Assembly (NCBI GenBank): GCA_910584935.1
Contig: CAJUDU010000011.1
Location: 1 to 51,555, forward strand
Direction of reading: 5' to 3'
Length of the DNA stretch: 51,555 bases
DNA from: an uncultured Butyricicoccus sp.
Lineage (GTDB): Bacteria > Bacillota > Clostridia > Oscillospirales > Butyricicoccaceae
Within the stretch, counting starts at the first letter, position 1. Every line of letters begins with the position of its first letter. Both the position numbers and the translations under genes were made by a program. Below the pieces are notes generated by a model, which did no database searches, had not been told where the DNA came from, and was given only the letters and a program-made list of their open reading frames with translations. Positions 34,939 through 43,931 of this stretch are shown piece after piece.

Positions 34939-35910
34939 ATGAAAGAATATATCATTGCTGCAAACGACAGTGGACAGCGCCTAAATAAATTCCTGGAAAA
35001 AGCTGTGCCACTGCTGCCAGCCGGTCTGATGCACAAATACATTCGCTTAAAACGGATTAAAGTCAACGGCAAACGCACAGAAGCCGCGTTCCGCCTATCC
35101 ACAGGGGATATCGTACAATTATATGTGAATGATGAATTTTTTGAAGCGCCTTCGGAAGAAGAAGCATACAAACGGATAAAAACTCCACAGGTTTCAGTAA
35201 TTTATGAAGACGCACAAATTTTGCTGGCAGATAAAGCGCCTGGCATGGTTGTTCATACCGATGAACAAGGCGACCAGAATACATTAATTGCCCATATCCA
35301 GGCATATTTATACCAATCAGGCGCATGGCAACCAGAGGCTGCATTTTCATTTACGCCAGCATTATGCAACCGGATTGACCGCAATACAGGCGGCATTGTC
35401 ATTGCCGCCAAAACAGCGGAAGCACTGCGCATTTTGAATGAAAAAATCCGTGGGCATGAAATCCAGAAACGGTATCTTTGCGTAGTGCATGGCACGCCAA
35501 ACCCAGCCAAAGGGCGGATTGAAAACCATCTGCGCCGTGATGAAAAACGCAAACAAGTTATGCTGTTCAGCCAGCCTGTGCCAGGGGCAAAAACGGCACA
35601 AACCCTTTATCGTACTTTAACCAGTGCGAATGGATTATCACTCGTAGAATGCACCTTATTAACCGGACGCACCCATCAGATACGGGCACATATGGCACAT
35701 ATCGGCACGCCATTGCTTGGCGATGGTAAATATGGGCGCAATGCGGATAACCGGCAATATGGTGAAACCGGGCAGCTATTATATTCCTATCAGTTACAGT
35801 TTGCATTTTCCACCGATGCAGGCAATTTAGCTTATCTAAATGGTAAAACCTTCACTGTAAAAGAGATTCCATTTGTCAAAAAATACTTCCCAGCATTTAC
35901 GATGGGATAG
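34939..35910 (+). CDS. RluA family pseudouridine synthase
   Basis: A 323-aa RNA pseudouridine synthase with an N-terminal S4 RNA-binding domain (about 16-60) and the RluA catalytic domain. The catalytic aspartate is Asp147 in NRIDRNTGG; the usual form is RLDRxTSG, so this one varies slightly. HQIRAHMAHIGTPLLGDGKYG near 247-267 is the second family motif. An AAGGAG site lies 10 nt before the ATG. Which rRNA uridine it modifies cannot be read; RluC or RluD types are the likely relatives. Confidence 0.94.
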   Translation: MKEYIIAANDSGQRLNKFLEKAVPLLPAGLMHKYIRLKRIKVNGKRTEAAFRLSTGDIVQLYVNDEFFEAPSEEEAYKRIKTPQVSVIYEDAQILLADKAPGMVVHTDEQGDQNTLIAHIQAYLYQSGAWQPEAAFSFTPALCNRIDRNTGGIVIAAKTAEALRILNEKIRGHEIQKRYLCVVHGTPNPAKGRIENHLRRDEKRKQVMLFSQPVPGAKTAQTLYRTLTSANGLSLVECTLLTGRTHQIRAHMAHIGTPLLGDGKYGRNADNRQYGETGQLLYSYQLQFAFSTDAGNLAYLNGKTFTVKEIPFVKKYFPAFTMG

Positions 35911-35917
35911 TCAGGGG

Positions 35918-35946
35918 AGGGAGGGGCTGTTTGCCCCTCCTGTTTT
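35918..35946. terminator. Terminator between the RluA-family gene and pnp
   Basis: GGAGGGGC pairs with GCCCCTCC around a TGTTT loop and is followed by TGTTTTG on the plus strand. It lies between two convergent genes. Confidence 0.78.
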
Positions 35947-35954
35947 GACGCAGG

Positions 35955-38078
35955 TTAAAGCACTTTCTCTTCTTCCTTAACGTCCTTCATCGACAGATTA
36001 ATACGACCTTTATCGTCTATCTCCATGACCTTGACCCATACCATGTCGCCTTCTTTTACAGCGTCTTCCACTTTTTCAATGCGGCGGTTTGCCATCTTGG
36101 AAATATGAACCATACCATCTTTATTGTTGGTCAGGTTAACAAATGCGCCAAAATTCATCAGGCGGACAACTTTGCCATAATAGATTTCGCCAACTTCTGG
36201 CTCTTTGACAATCGCTTCAATCATTTGTTGTGCAACCGCTGCATCTGCAGACCGTACCGCTGCAATGGTAATCACACCTTCATCACTGATATCCACTTGT
36301 GCGCCAGATTCTGCAACGATTTTTTGTATCACGCTGCCGCCTTTGCCAATGACTTCACGGATTTTATCCGGATGAATCTTCATCGTTGTCATTTTTGGCG
36401 CCCAGTCGGATACATCTGTACGCGGCTTGTCAATCGCTTTCAGCATTACTTCATCCAAAATCGCATAACGTGCGGTGCGGCATTTTTCAAATGCCTGGCT
36501 GATAATATTAGGTGTCAAGCCGTCAACCTTGATATCCACCTGAATGGCAGTAATACCCTTCTTAGTACCAGCTACCTTAAAGTCCATATCGCCGTAGAAA
36601 TCTTCGACACCTTGGATATCGGTAAATGTGGTTTCCTGACCGCCATCGGTAATCAAGCCGCAGGAAATACCAGCAACAGGCGCTTTAATCGGGACGCCAG
36701 CATCCATCAGTGCAAGGGTGGAGCCGCAAACAGAACCTTGTGAAGTTGAACCGTTAGAAGAAATGACCTCAGATACCAAACGCAAAGCATAAGGAAATTC
36801 CTCTACAGAAGGGATAACCGGCAGCAGTGCGCGTTCTGCCAATGCGCCATGCCCAATTTCACGGCGTCCAGGACCGCGGGATGGACGGGTTTCGCCGACA
36901 GAGAATGATGGGAAATTATAATGATGGATATAGCGCTTTTCTTTTTCTTCGAAAATGGTATCGAGTTCCTGTGAATCGCCAAGGGTGCCAAGGGTGCAAA
37001 TGGTGAGCACCTGGGTTTGTCCACGGGTGAACATACCAGAACCATGCGCACGCGGCAAAATGCCAACCTCAGAAGCGAGCGGGCGTACTTCTTCCATGCC
37101 GCGCCCATCCACACGTTTGCCGTTTGCCAGCCAGCGGCGGACAATCTTCTTTTGCAGCTTGTCAACGCATTCTGCAAGGTTTGTGCCATGTTCTTCCAGG
37201 TAGGCTTCATCCAGCGTTTCCGCAAAAGCATCTACAATTTCACGCACGCCAGCGTCGCGGACAGTTTTGTCATCAGTATCCATTGCCACTTCAAATTTAT
37301 CATTGCAGGCAGCTTCCAGCTTGTCAAACAGGTCATGGTCAATATCATGATGTTCATATTCAAACTTGGGCTTGCCAATTTGCGCTTTGATATCCGCAAT
37401 GAAAGCGACCACTTTTTTGATTTCCTCATGGGCTTCCATCAAGGATTTAAACATCTGTTCTTCCGGCACTTCTTTTGCGCCAGCTTCAATCATGACAATC
37501 TTGTCTGCGGTTGCGCACAGGGTAACATCCATTTCCGAAACCTTGCGCTGTTCGCGGGTTGGGTTGATAACAGTTTTGCCATCCACAATGCCAACCTGAC
37601 AGCCGCCAACCACATAGTCAAATGGAATATCCGAAATGGAAACCGCAATGGATGCGCCCAGCAGGGCAACAACTTCCGGGGAATTGTCATAATCCGTTTC
37701 CATCACGGTGCAGACAATCGAAACATCATTGCGCAAATCCTTTGGGAACAAAGGGCGCATGGGACGGTCAATCTGACGGGATGCCAGAATTGCTTTTTCA
37801 GAAGGACGTCCTTCGCGGCGCATAAACGACCCAGGGATACGCCCTACGGCATAAAGCCGTTCTTCAAAGTCGACGGAAAGCGGGAAAAAGTCAATGCCAT
37901 CGCGCGGCTTTGCCGAGGCGGTTGCTGTTACCAGCACAACGGTATCGCCATAGCGCACCAGGCAGGAACCATTGGCAATCTGTGCCATTTTGCCGGTTTC
38001 CACAACCAATGGGCGGCCTGCAAATGTCGTTTCAAATACGCGGTGGTTCTTGAATTCAAAATGATTGATATTGCTCAT
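35955..38078 (-). CDS. pnp: Polyribonucleotide nucleotidyltransferase (PNPase)
   Basis: A phosphorolytic 3'-5' exoribonuclease of 707 aa. Two RNase PH domains are visible (SCLVRYGDTVVLVTATAS near residue 30 and RAHGSGMFTRGQTQVLTI near 365), then a KH domain (IREVIGKGGSVIQKI near 562) and an S1 domain (VRLMNFGAFVNLTNNKDGMVHISKM near 630-660). The start is the ATG at 38078 with AGGAGG 8 nt upstream; a longer in-frame reading is rejected. A hairpin TTGCC-TTAT-GGCAA followed by a T-run in the leader may relate to PNPase autoregulation. It follows rpsO, the classical order. Confidence 0.97.
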   Translation of the reverse strand: MSNINHFEFKNHRVFETTFAGRPLVVETGKMAQIANGSCLVRYGDTVVLVTATASAKPRDGIDFFPLSVDFEERLYAVGRIPGSFMRREGRPSEKAILASRQIDRPMRPLFPKDLRNDVSIVCTVMETDYDNSPEVVALLGASIAVSISDIPFDYVVGGCQVGIVDGKTVINPTREQRKVSEMDVTLCATADKIVMIEAGAKEVPEEQMFKSLMEAHEEIKKVVAFIADIKAQIGKPKFEYEHHDIDHDLFDKLEAACNDKFEVAMDTDDKTVRDAGVREIVDAFAETLDEAYLEEHGTNLAECVDKLQKKIVRRWLANGKRVDGRGMEEVRPLASEVGILPRAHGSGMFTRGQTQVLTICTLGTLGDSQELDTIFEEKEKRYIHHYNFPSFSVGETRPSRGPGRREIGHGALAERALLPVIPSVEEFPYALRLVSEVISSNGSTSQGSVCGSTLALMDAGVPIKAPVAGISCGLITDGGQETTFTDIQGVEDFYGDMDFKVAGTKKGITAIQVDIKVDGLTPNIISQAFEKCRTARYAILDEVMLKAIDKPRTDVSDWAPKMTTMKIHPDKIREVIGKGGSVIQKIVAESGAQVDISDEGVITIAAVRSADAAVAQQMIEAIVKEPEVGEIYYGKVVRLMNFGAFVNLTNNKDGMVHISKMANRRIEKVEDAVKEGDMVWVKVMEIDDKGRINLSMKDVKEEEKVL

Positions 38079-38257
38079 AAACTGCCTCCTATAGTTTGAA
38101 TCATAAAATAAAAAAATCTGTTTGCCATAAGGCAATGCTTTGGGCACGGATACAGTTTTTAGCACTTGAAGCGCACGCCAAGGCAAACCCCAAAAATGCC
38201 GCGGCTTGTCCTTCAACTGCTAAATAACTGCCCTGTCCCCAAATAGGATGATAGTGC

Positions 38258-38281
38258 AAAAGGGGGGCAAAACCCCCCTTG
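38258..38281 (-). terminator. Terminator after rpsO
   Basis: Read leftward, AAGGGGGG-TTTT-GCCCCCCTT ends in TTTT, 10 bp beyond the rpsO stop. A strong GC stem. Confidence 0.85.
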
Positions 38282-38290
38282 CTGCCAAAA

Positions 38291-38557
38291 TTACTTACGG
38301 ATGCCCAGTTTCTTAATCAGTTCACGGTAACGGTTAACATCCTTTTTCTGAAGGTATGCCAGCATACTGCGGCGTTTACCGACCATTTTCAGCAGGCCCC
38401 GGCGGGAATGATTATCCTTTGGGTGCTGCTTTAAATGCTCAGTCAGTTCTTGGATGCGTGCGGTTAAAATTGCAACCTGGACTTCCGGTGAACCCGTGTC
38501 TTTTTCGTGGGTGCGGTTTGCCTCAATGACAGAGGTCTTGACTTCCTTACGAATCAT
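38291..38557 (-). CDS. rpsO: 30S ribosomal protein S15
   Basis: An 88-aa protein and a clear S15: KDTGSPEVQVAILTARI, LTEHLKQHPKDNHSRRGLL and RRSMLAYLQKKD are the signature stretches. It binds the central domain of 16S rRNA. The position upstream of pnp is the conserved order. Confidence 0.98.
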   Translation of the reverse strand: MIRKEVKTSVIEANRTHEKDTGSPEVQVAILTARIQELTEHLKQHPKDNHSRRGLLKMVGKRRSMLAYLQKKDVNRYRELIKKLGIRK

Positions 38558-39088
38558 AGTTATTTTTCACCTCAATAAAATATTTGTATCCCCTCATGCC
38601 GCGTAAAAGGCTGGTGAAACGGTATGCTGAACATATCTTGTGCCCTTAAACGAGAAACATGGGGCAAAACTGATTATCAGTTTACCACGCCTGCAAAGGT
38701 TTGTAAAGTGGTTTGCGGAAAATTCAGCCTGATTTGTGCAGATATTTTTATCTTTTGGCGGGGGGGATAATGAAAAAACGCGGCACCAGGCCACACTATT
38801 GCACAGCCCCGCCGCGTTATTCGCAATGTTAAAATATTGAATGAGATAGTGGATTTGTTGTTTGTCTTTGCCATTCAACAATAATTATTATAGCCGCATC
38901 AGTCGAATCGTGCAAGATGAAAATTCCATAAATTTTTTGTGAACATACCGTGAACAAATCGGCATATTGCTTAATTTTACTTGACACTATGCCTAATTTT
39001 AGCATGGTTCTTTTGGTAATAGCGTCTAAAAAACGGCTGTGCGGCTGTGTTTTGACGGTTTCAGGCAGTGGCAAAACAGGGATAGTGG
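38558..39088. other. 530-bp intergenic region upstream of rpsO
   Basis: I see no gene. The left part is the rpsO promoter and leader; TTTACA and TAAACT spaced by 17 bp near 38690-38665 (leftward) are a possible promoter. A leftward terminator is at 38773-38820. The right 200 bp hold nothing recognisable. Confidence 0.45.
38773..38820 (-). terminator. Terminator, leftward
   Basis: Read leftward, AACGCGGC and GCCGCGTT pair across a 26-nt loop and are followed by a run of T (38778-38773). It lies about 270 bp after the acyltransferase-like gene and is the first good terminator for it. Confidence 0.65.
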
Positions 39089-40426
39089 TCAATTTTTATC
39101 GCCGCCGCCCAGGCGTTTGCCGTCATAGCGTGTCGGGTGGAACATATAAGAATAGGTATGGGCACGGAAACCGATTTCCGACAGCACAGCCACCAGGTTG
39201 TCCACCAAGTTTGGGCGCAAATCGCGTTGTGACAAAGCGATTTTCAAGGTATCACAGTAGGAGCTGACCAGCACGCCGAACGGCTGATGGGCACAGGGTA
39301 GGATTGCGCCATAGTCAGCGATATGGCGTTCCATACTAATGGGGATTTGAAATGGTCCGATATTGGTTAAAATAAAGCTGTCGCGGCGGATATAGGCGCG
39401 GGCTTGTTCGCGCATCATTTTTTCTTTTTCATCAATCGGCATATCAGCCTTGTGCCCTGTGGAAACGCGGTCAGCGTTTTTCAGCGCCCAAAATGCCGCA
39501 TGGGGCAATGCGCGTTGAGTATCAAAAAAATCACTCAGTTTGCGGCATGCCTCTGCAAAAGGCAGATGGAAATATTCATAATGAAACGGCAAGTCCAGCA
39601 GCGCAACAAAGAAACGCACGGTTGGCGAATCAATATAAGTGCGCAAATCCATTGGCACTTCAGCGACAATGGCTTCCTTGTGGTCTGTACCTTCATAATA
39701 GGTGCGGTAAATGGCATGACAAAGTGCGGTCATCAAAAAAGTCAGCGGGGAAATGTGATTTTGTTTGACATAGCGGCGGATTTGTGAAAATGGCAGTGTG
39801 ATTTCGGTAGTCAGTTCATCTTCATCCTCCATGCCATCATATTCCGGCAGGTGGAAGGCTGGCACTTCGGGCACATGGTTTTCGTCAGACTGTTTGGCTT
39901 TGCGTAATTTGGCAAAGCCATCTTCATTTTCATCTGGGTGGAAGTCGCTTTCTAAGGTGCGGATACTGCCATCATTTTCAATCGCATAACCGCGCAGTTT
40001 TAGATAATAAAATAAAACGCATTTGATAAATTCATTAAAACCGCGCCCATCGCTGGTGCAGTGTTGGTATTCAAGATAAATGGTGCTGTCTTTATAGCCG
40101 CAGCAGAATAAATAACCGTTGGTGTCCTCTGAACCGATATAATATGGCGAGATATCCTCAAACGGCAGCACAACCGGCGGCTCGGACAGCAGGCGGTATT
40201 GATATTGGGTCTTGCCGCGTTTCAGCCCCAAGCCCATCTGTGGGAAGCGGAGCAGGGCAATTTTCAGCGCTTCGCGCAATAGTTCGGGGTCAACGGGTTC
40301 AGTCATCCGGATAATATGGCGCGGCGCTGTGGTCAGGTCTTGGTTAGTGGCATACATAAAAACTGTGCCATAGCTGTCAACATCCAGCAAATGGTTCACC
40401 ACATGGTTCATCATATTATAATTCAC
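39089..40426 (-). CDS. Condensation/alcohol-acetyltransferase-fold protein
   Basis: A 445-aa protein resembling the CoA-dependent acyltransferase superfamily (condensation domains, alcohol acetyltransferases, wax-ester synthase-like proteins). The catalytic motif HxxxDG is present as HCTSDG near residues 122-127, after the EYQ strand. The start is a GTG at 40426 with a perfect AGGAGG 8 nt upstream, and a promoter -10 (40489-40484) lies just ahead. A longer frame to 40528 would cross that promoter. No NRPS or other biosynthetic genes are nearby, so the substrate is unknown. Confidence 0.72.
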   Translation of the reverse strand: MNYNMMNHVVNHLLDVDSYGTVFMYATNQDLTTAPRHIIRMTEPVDPELLREALKIALLRFPQMGLGLKRGKTQYQYRLLSEPPVVLPFEDISPYYIGSEDTNGYLFCCGYKDSTIYLEYQHCTSDGRGFNEFIKCVLFYYLKLRGYAIENDGSIRTLESDFHPDENEDGFAKLRKAKQSDENHVPEVPAFHLPEYDGMEDEDELTTEITLPFSQIRRYVKQNHISPLTFLMTALCHAIYRTYYEGTDHKEAIVAEVPMDLRTYIDSPTVRFFVALLDLPFHYEYFHLPFAEACRKLSDFFDTQRALPHAAFWALKNADRVSTGHKADMPIDEKEKMMREQARAYIRRDSFILTNIGPFQIPISMERHIADYGAILPCAHQPFGVLVSSYCDTLKIALSQRDLRPNLVDNLVAVLSEIGFRAHTYSYMFHPTRYDGKRLGGGDKN

Positions 40427-40483
40427 AGTAGCTTCCTCCTGTACATCCTTCTCCTGATATAATCCTTTGATTATCTTATCTTT

Positions 40484-40512
40484 AGTATACCCGGCAAAAT
40501 CGCCCTTGGAAA
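40484..40512 (-). promoter_or_regulatory. Promoter of the acyltransferase-like gene
   Basis: Read leftward: TTTCCA (weak -35, 40512-40507), 17-bp spacer, TATACT (40489-40484), about 58 bp before the GTG start. Confidence 0.55.
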
Positions 40513-40680
40513 TAGGCTGGTTTACCATATTTCACATAGCATATTCTTTTTTTACTGACACAAATGTATAGACTGTATGGTTTCTGGGCAGATTTTGTTT
40601 GTTTCGCTGAAAATTATCTGGCAACTTCCGGCGGCATGGATTCCAACAGGTTCCAATTCAAAAATAAACAAGGTTACCCT

Positions 40681-40709
40681 TTTAACTTTACTGAATCCTA
40701 TGATATAAT
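40681..40709 (+). promoter_or_regulatory. Promoter of the DUF1015 gene
   Basis: TTTAAC (40681-40686), 17-bp spacer, perfect TATAAT (40704-40709), 33 bp before the ATG. The 316-bp gap 40427-40742 otherwise holds only the divergent promoter at 40484-40512. Confidence 0.65.
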
Positions 40710-40742
40710 GACGATAACGAAAAAATCAGGAGGAATATTGTT

Positions 40743-42059
40743 ATGTCTATCCGCTGTGCATATGTCCCACAGCTTTTGATGCCCAAAGAAGGTACAGATT
40801 TATCCAAATGGGCAGTGGTTGCCTGTGACCAGTACACCTCACAGCCTGAATATTGGGAGGAAGCAGAAAAGATAGTTGGCGATGCTCCCTCAGCATTGCG
40901 GCTTATCCTGCCGGAAAGCAATCTGGAAAGCCCTGACTGTTCAGCATATATTGATGAAATCCATGCCGCGATGCAAAAATATATGGAAGACGGCACATTG
41001 GTGCAGCTTCCCGCTGGAGTTGTCCTGCTGGCGCGGGATACTGGCGGCGCTGCGCCACGCCGCGGGTTAGTGTTGGCGTTTGATTTAGATACATATGAAT
41101 ATGCTGCCGGTTCAGCCTCACCAATCCGCCCAACTGAAAAGACAGTTGTAGAACGGATACCGCCGCGGCTAAAAGTGCGCGAGGGGGCGTCGGTAGAGCT
41201 GCCGCATATTATGTTGCTCATTGATGACCCAGAACGGCAAATCATAGAACCATTATATGAACGCCGCGCGGAATTTTCAAAATTATATGATGTAGAACTG
41301 ATGCAGGGCGGCGGGCATTTGACTGGCTGGTATATCCCAGAAGGGGATGAAACCGAAAAACTATTAGATAAGCTTGCACAGTTAAGTAATCCGGCTGTTT
41401 TCAACAAAAAATATGGCATTACAGATAACCGTGCGGTATTGCCTTATGCGGTTGGAGATGGCAACCATTCCATGGCAACGGCAAAAGCCTATTGGGAAGC
41501 GATAAAAGCGACCATCCCGCCAGAGGAATGGGAGAATCATCCGGCGCGGTTTGTTTTGGCAGAAGTGGTGAATATCCATGATGAAAGCATTGTAATCGAA
41601 GGGATTTACCGCGCATTGTTCCATGTAGATGCAGTGGATGTGTTGGATGCGGCAAAAAACTTTTTTGGGGCACATGGTGCGGAAGTGACCATTACAGAAT
41701 CTGTGCCAGTGGCTTTGCCAGAGGGCGTCCAGTCATTCCCATTCATGGCAGGCACACGTACAGGTTATATGGTGCTCCAGCATTCTAAATGGGCATTGCC
41801 AGTTGCGGCGCTGCAAGCATTTCTGGATGATTATTTAGCAGCACATCCAGCGGTAAAAATTGATTATATCCATGGGTTAGATGTGCTGCACGAATTGGCG
41901 GCGCAGCCTGATAGCATGGGATTTGAACTGCCAAACCCAGCAAAGGAAGATTTATTCCGTGGGGTAATTTTTGACGGCGTATTGCCGCGCAAAACATTTT
42001 CCATGGGTGATGCACGGGAAAAACGCTTCTATATGGAAGCTCGTAAAATTGTGAAATGA
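40743..42059 (+). CDS. DUF1015 family protein
   Basis: A 438-aa protein that I recognise as DUF1015 from the N-terminus (DLSKWAVVACDQYTSQPEYWEEAE), the middle DRRHTA-like position (here VGDGNHSMATAK near residue 238) and length. The DGNHSMATA segment resembles a nucleotide or ParB-like active loop. The function is unknown; the family is common in anaerobes. AGGAGGA precedes the ATG. It is a single-gene transcript ending at a strong terminator. Confidence 0.88.
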   Translation: MSIRCAYVPQLLMPKEGTDLSKWAVVACDQYTSQPEYWEEAEKIVGDAPSALRLILPESNLESPDCSAYIDEIHAAMQKYMEDGTLVQLPAGVVLLARDTGGAAPRRGLVLAFDLDTYEYAAGSASPIRPTEKTVVERIPPRLKVREGASVELPHIMLLIDDPERQIIEPLYERRAEFSKLYDVELMQGGGHLTGWYIPEGDETEKLLDKLAQLSNPAVFNKKYGITDNRAVLPYAVGDGNHSMATAKAYWEAIKATIPPEEWENHPARFVLAEVVNIHDESIVIEGIYRALFHVDAVDVLDAAKNFFGAHGAEVTITESVPVALPEGVQSFPFMAGTRTGYMVLQHSKWALPVAALQAFLDDYLAAHPAVKIDYIHGLDVLHELAAQPDSMGFELPNPAKEDLFRGVIFDGVLPRKTFSMGDAREKRFYMEARKIVK

Positions 42060-42067
42060 CAAAAGAT

Positions 42068-42110
42068 ATGCCTCCTGGTTTGGCGGTGACGCCAGCCAGG
42101 AGGCATTTTT
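42068..42110. terminator. Terminator between DUF1015 and the recombinase
   Basis: ATGCCTCCTGG...CCAGGAGGCAT with an inner TTGGCG/CGCC stem and GTGA loop, followed by TTTTT. The T-run abuts the recombinase stop codon. Confidence 0.9.
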
Positions 42111-43666
42111 CAAGGATTAAGGCAAAAGCGACAGAAAATCTGGATTTTCCCGCCTGGATAGACTGCGATATGGTCAATCAGTGTAGTTAAGGCTTCCCGG
42201 GTCAAATAGGGCAGGTTTCCTGCCTGCTGGAACGCCTTTTGAAACGTATTTTCCGGCGGTGTACTTTGTTTTTCCAGCACAGCAATGCCTTGCTGTAATG
42301 TATGGATTTGCCGTTCATAATCTGTTTTCAGATAAAGGTAATCCGCACGGCTGATAGAGCCATCTTTCCAGTCCTGATAAAGTGATTGTTTATATCGTAC
42401 CACCCGGCAAAGGGCATCTTTTTGCCGTGCCAGCAAAGGGTCAGATTGGGGGTTCAGTCGGATATGAGGCAGGATAACGGGCACACTGGCAATTTGTTGC
42501 CGCAAGGCAGATAAAACAGCTTGTTCCAGCTTATCCGCACGGATTGTAGTATTTTTACCAGCATGGTTTTTTGCCATGCGGCAGGTATAATAAACATAAT
42601 TTTTTGCTGTGGTACGGGTCATAAGTTTACCGCAGCAAGCGCATTGCAAAAGCCCGCTGAACAGATAAACCGTTTTCCGCGCAGGAGCGGTACGGACGGT
42701 TTGTTTTAATAGATGCGCAGCTTTTTCAAACATTTCGCGGCTGATAATGGCTTCATGGGTGTGGGGGACAACATACCAATCCTCTTTGGGCACTGATTCT
42801 TGAATATGTAATTTATAACTTTTAATACGGAAGCGTCCTTGTACCATATCCCCACAGTACACTTGGTTTTGCAGGATATGCCCAATGGTTGCCGCACTCC
42901 ATTGGTATGTTTTTTGCATTGCCGCATGGGGATTATAATAATGCAGACCAAGGCATTGTTGTTTATATACGGTCGGGCAGGGGAGGGCATATTGATTTAA
43001 GGTATGGGCGATTGCGGTTTTTGACATACCGGAGAGGAATTTTCGGAAAATATCCTGTACAACCATTGCCGCGTCCGGGTCAATGACCAAGGCATTTTTA
43101 TTTTGTGGGTTTTTGCGGTAGCCAAATGGGGCAAAAGCGCCGATATATTCCCCTTTGCGCCGTTTCATATCCAAAACTTCCCGCACTTTATCGGAGGTTT
43201 CCGCGCAATGGCTTTCGTTGAGAACTCCTTGTATGGGGACTGCAATATTCCGCATTTGATTTGGCTGGCGGAAGCTGTCCAGTGTTTGATGGAATAGTGA
43301 AATAAACCGCACCTGATGCCGTGGAAACCAATCATCCAAATAATAGCCCTGGTCGCTGTAATTGCGGAAAGACCGCGCCAAATCTTTGACAATCACGCAG
43401 TTAATGCGTCCTTGACGAATATCATTAAGCATTTGTTGGAATTGTACACGTTCATCATCGGTTGTGCCGGACAACCCATCATCAATATATTCTTGGATAA
43501 TTTGATACTGATCGCCATCTTGCAGCCCAGCAAGATAGTCCCGTAAAATTGCCCGTTGGTTGGCAATGCTTTCAGATTCATCTCGGGCAGGGTCTTCCTT
43601 CGATAGGCGGATATAAATTCCAACCCGCCATAAGCGGCTTGACAAAGTGTTTTTTACAGTTTGCAT
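42110..43666 (-). CDS. Large serine recombinase (lone)
   Basis: A 518-aa large serine recombinase that cuts and rejoins DNA through a 5'-phosphoserine link. The resolvase domain has the catalytic serine in IYIRLSKED (Ser22) and arginine in KDLARSFRNYSDQGYY. A recombinase domain follows (GEYIGAFAPFGYRKN), then a zinc beta-ribbon (CACCGKLM...YYTC), then a coiled-coil stretch, so the protein looks intact. The start is the ATG at 43666, which overlaps the stop of a 49-aa ORF by 13 bp. No mobile-element cargo adjoins it, and base composition is like the host genes. It lies between DUF1015 and ylbJ. Domestication or an old remnant integrase are both possible. Confidence 0.93.
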   Translation of the reverse strand: MQTVKNTLSSRLWRVGIYIRLSKEDPARDESESIANQRAILRDYLAGLQDGDQYQIIQEYIDDGLSGTTDDERVQFQQMLNDIRQGRINCVIVKDLARSFRNYSDQGYYLDDWFPRHQVRFISLFHQTLDSFRQPNQMRNIAVPIQGVLNESHCAETSDKVREVLDMKRRKGEYIGAFAPFGYRKNPQNKNALVIDPDAAMVVQDIFRKFLSGMSKTAIAHTLNQYALPCPTVYKQQCLGLHYYNPHAAMQKTYQWSAATIGHILQNQVYCGDMVQGRFRIKSYKLHIQESVPKEDWYVVPHTHEAIISREMFEKAAHLLKQTVRTAPARKTVYLFSGLLQCACCGKLMTRTTAKNYVYYTCRMAKNHAGKNTTIRADKLEQAVLSALRQQIASVPVILPHIRLNPQSDPLLARQKDALCRVVRYKQSLYQDWKDGSISRADYLYLKTDYERQIHTLQQGIAVLEKQSTPPENTFQKAFQQAGNLPYLTREALTTLIDHIAVYPGGKIQIFCRFCLNP

Positions 43667-43803
43667 GATGTTTTCAGCAATGCGGCAAGACAGTCTTGCA
43701 AACAAGGCATATCTTCCATCGATTCAAGCCAAACCTCAATGCCATTCATTTGGAAATCAGGGCTGCCTTGCAAGTGGTTAACAATATGTTCTGGTAAATA
43801 CAT
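43654..43803 (-). CDS. 49-aa small protein coupled to the serine recombinase
   Basis: A 49-codon frame starting MYLPEHIVNHLQGS and ending LLKTSCKL. An excellent ribosome site, AAAGGAGG, lies 6 nt before the ATG. Its stop overlaps the recombinase start (ATGCAAACTGTAA), so the recombinase has no independent strong ribosome site and is probably translated by coupling. Acidic middle (EVWLESMEDM) and three cysteines. No family recognised; a recombinase regulator (directionality or toxicity control) is one possibility. Confidence 0.65.
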   Translation of the reverse strand: MYLPEHIVNHLQGSPDFQMNGIEVWLESMEDMPCLQDCLAALLKTSCKL

Positions 43804-43931
43804 TAAACGCCTCCTTTCCTGTCAGTTTATGCATAAATCTGCCTGTCCTATGCCAAATGGTTTCGCACATAAAAAAGAAAACCCTGGCATAAAAATAAGG
43901 CAGGGTTTGAAAGGAGGCTGTTTTTTATCGC

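Noticed and set aside
38594..39092. Short leftward frames of 60-95 codons upstream of rpsO
   Set aside because: No ribosome sites, no recognisable composition, and they overlap a terminator and the probable rpsO promoter.
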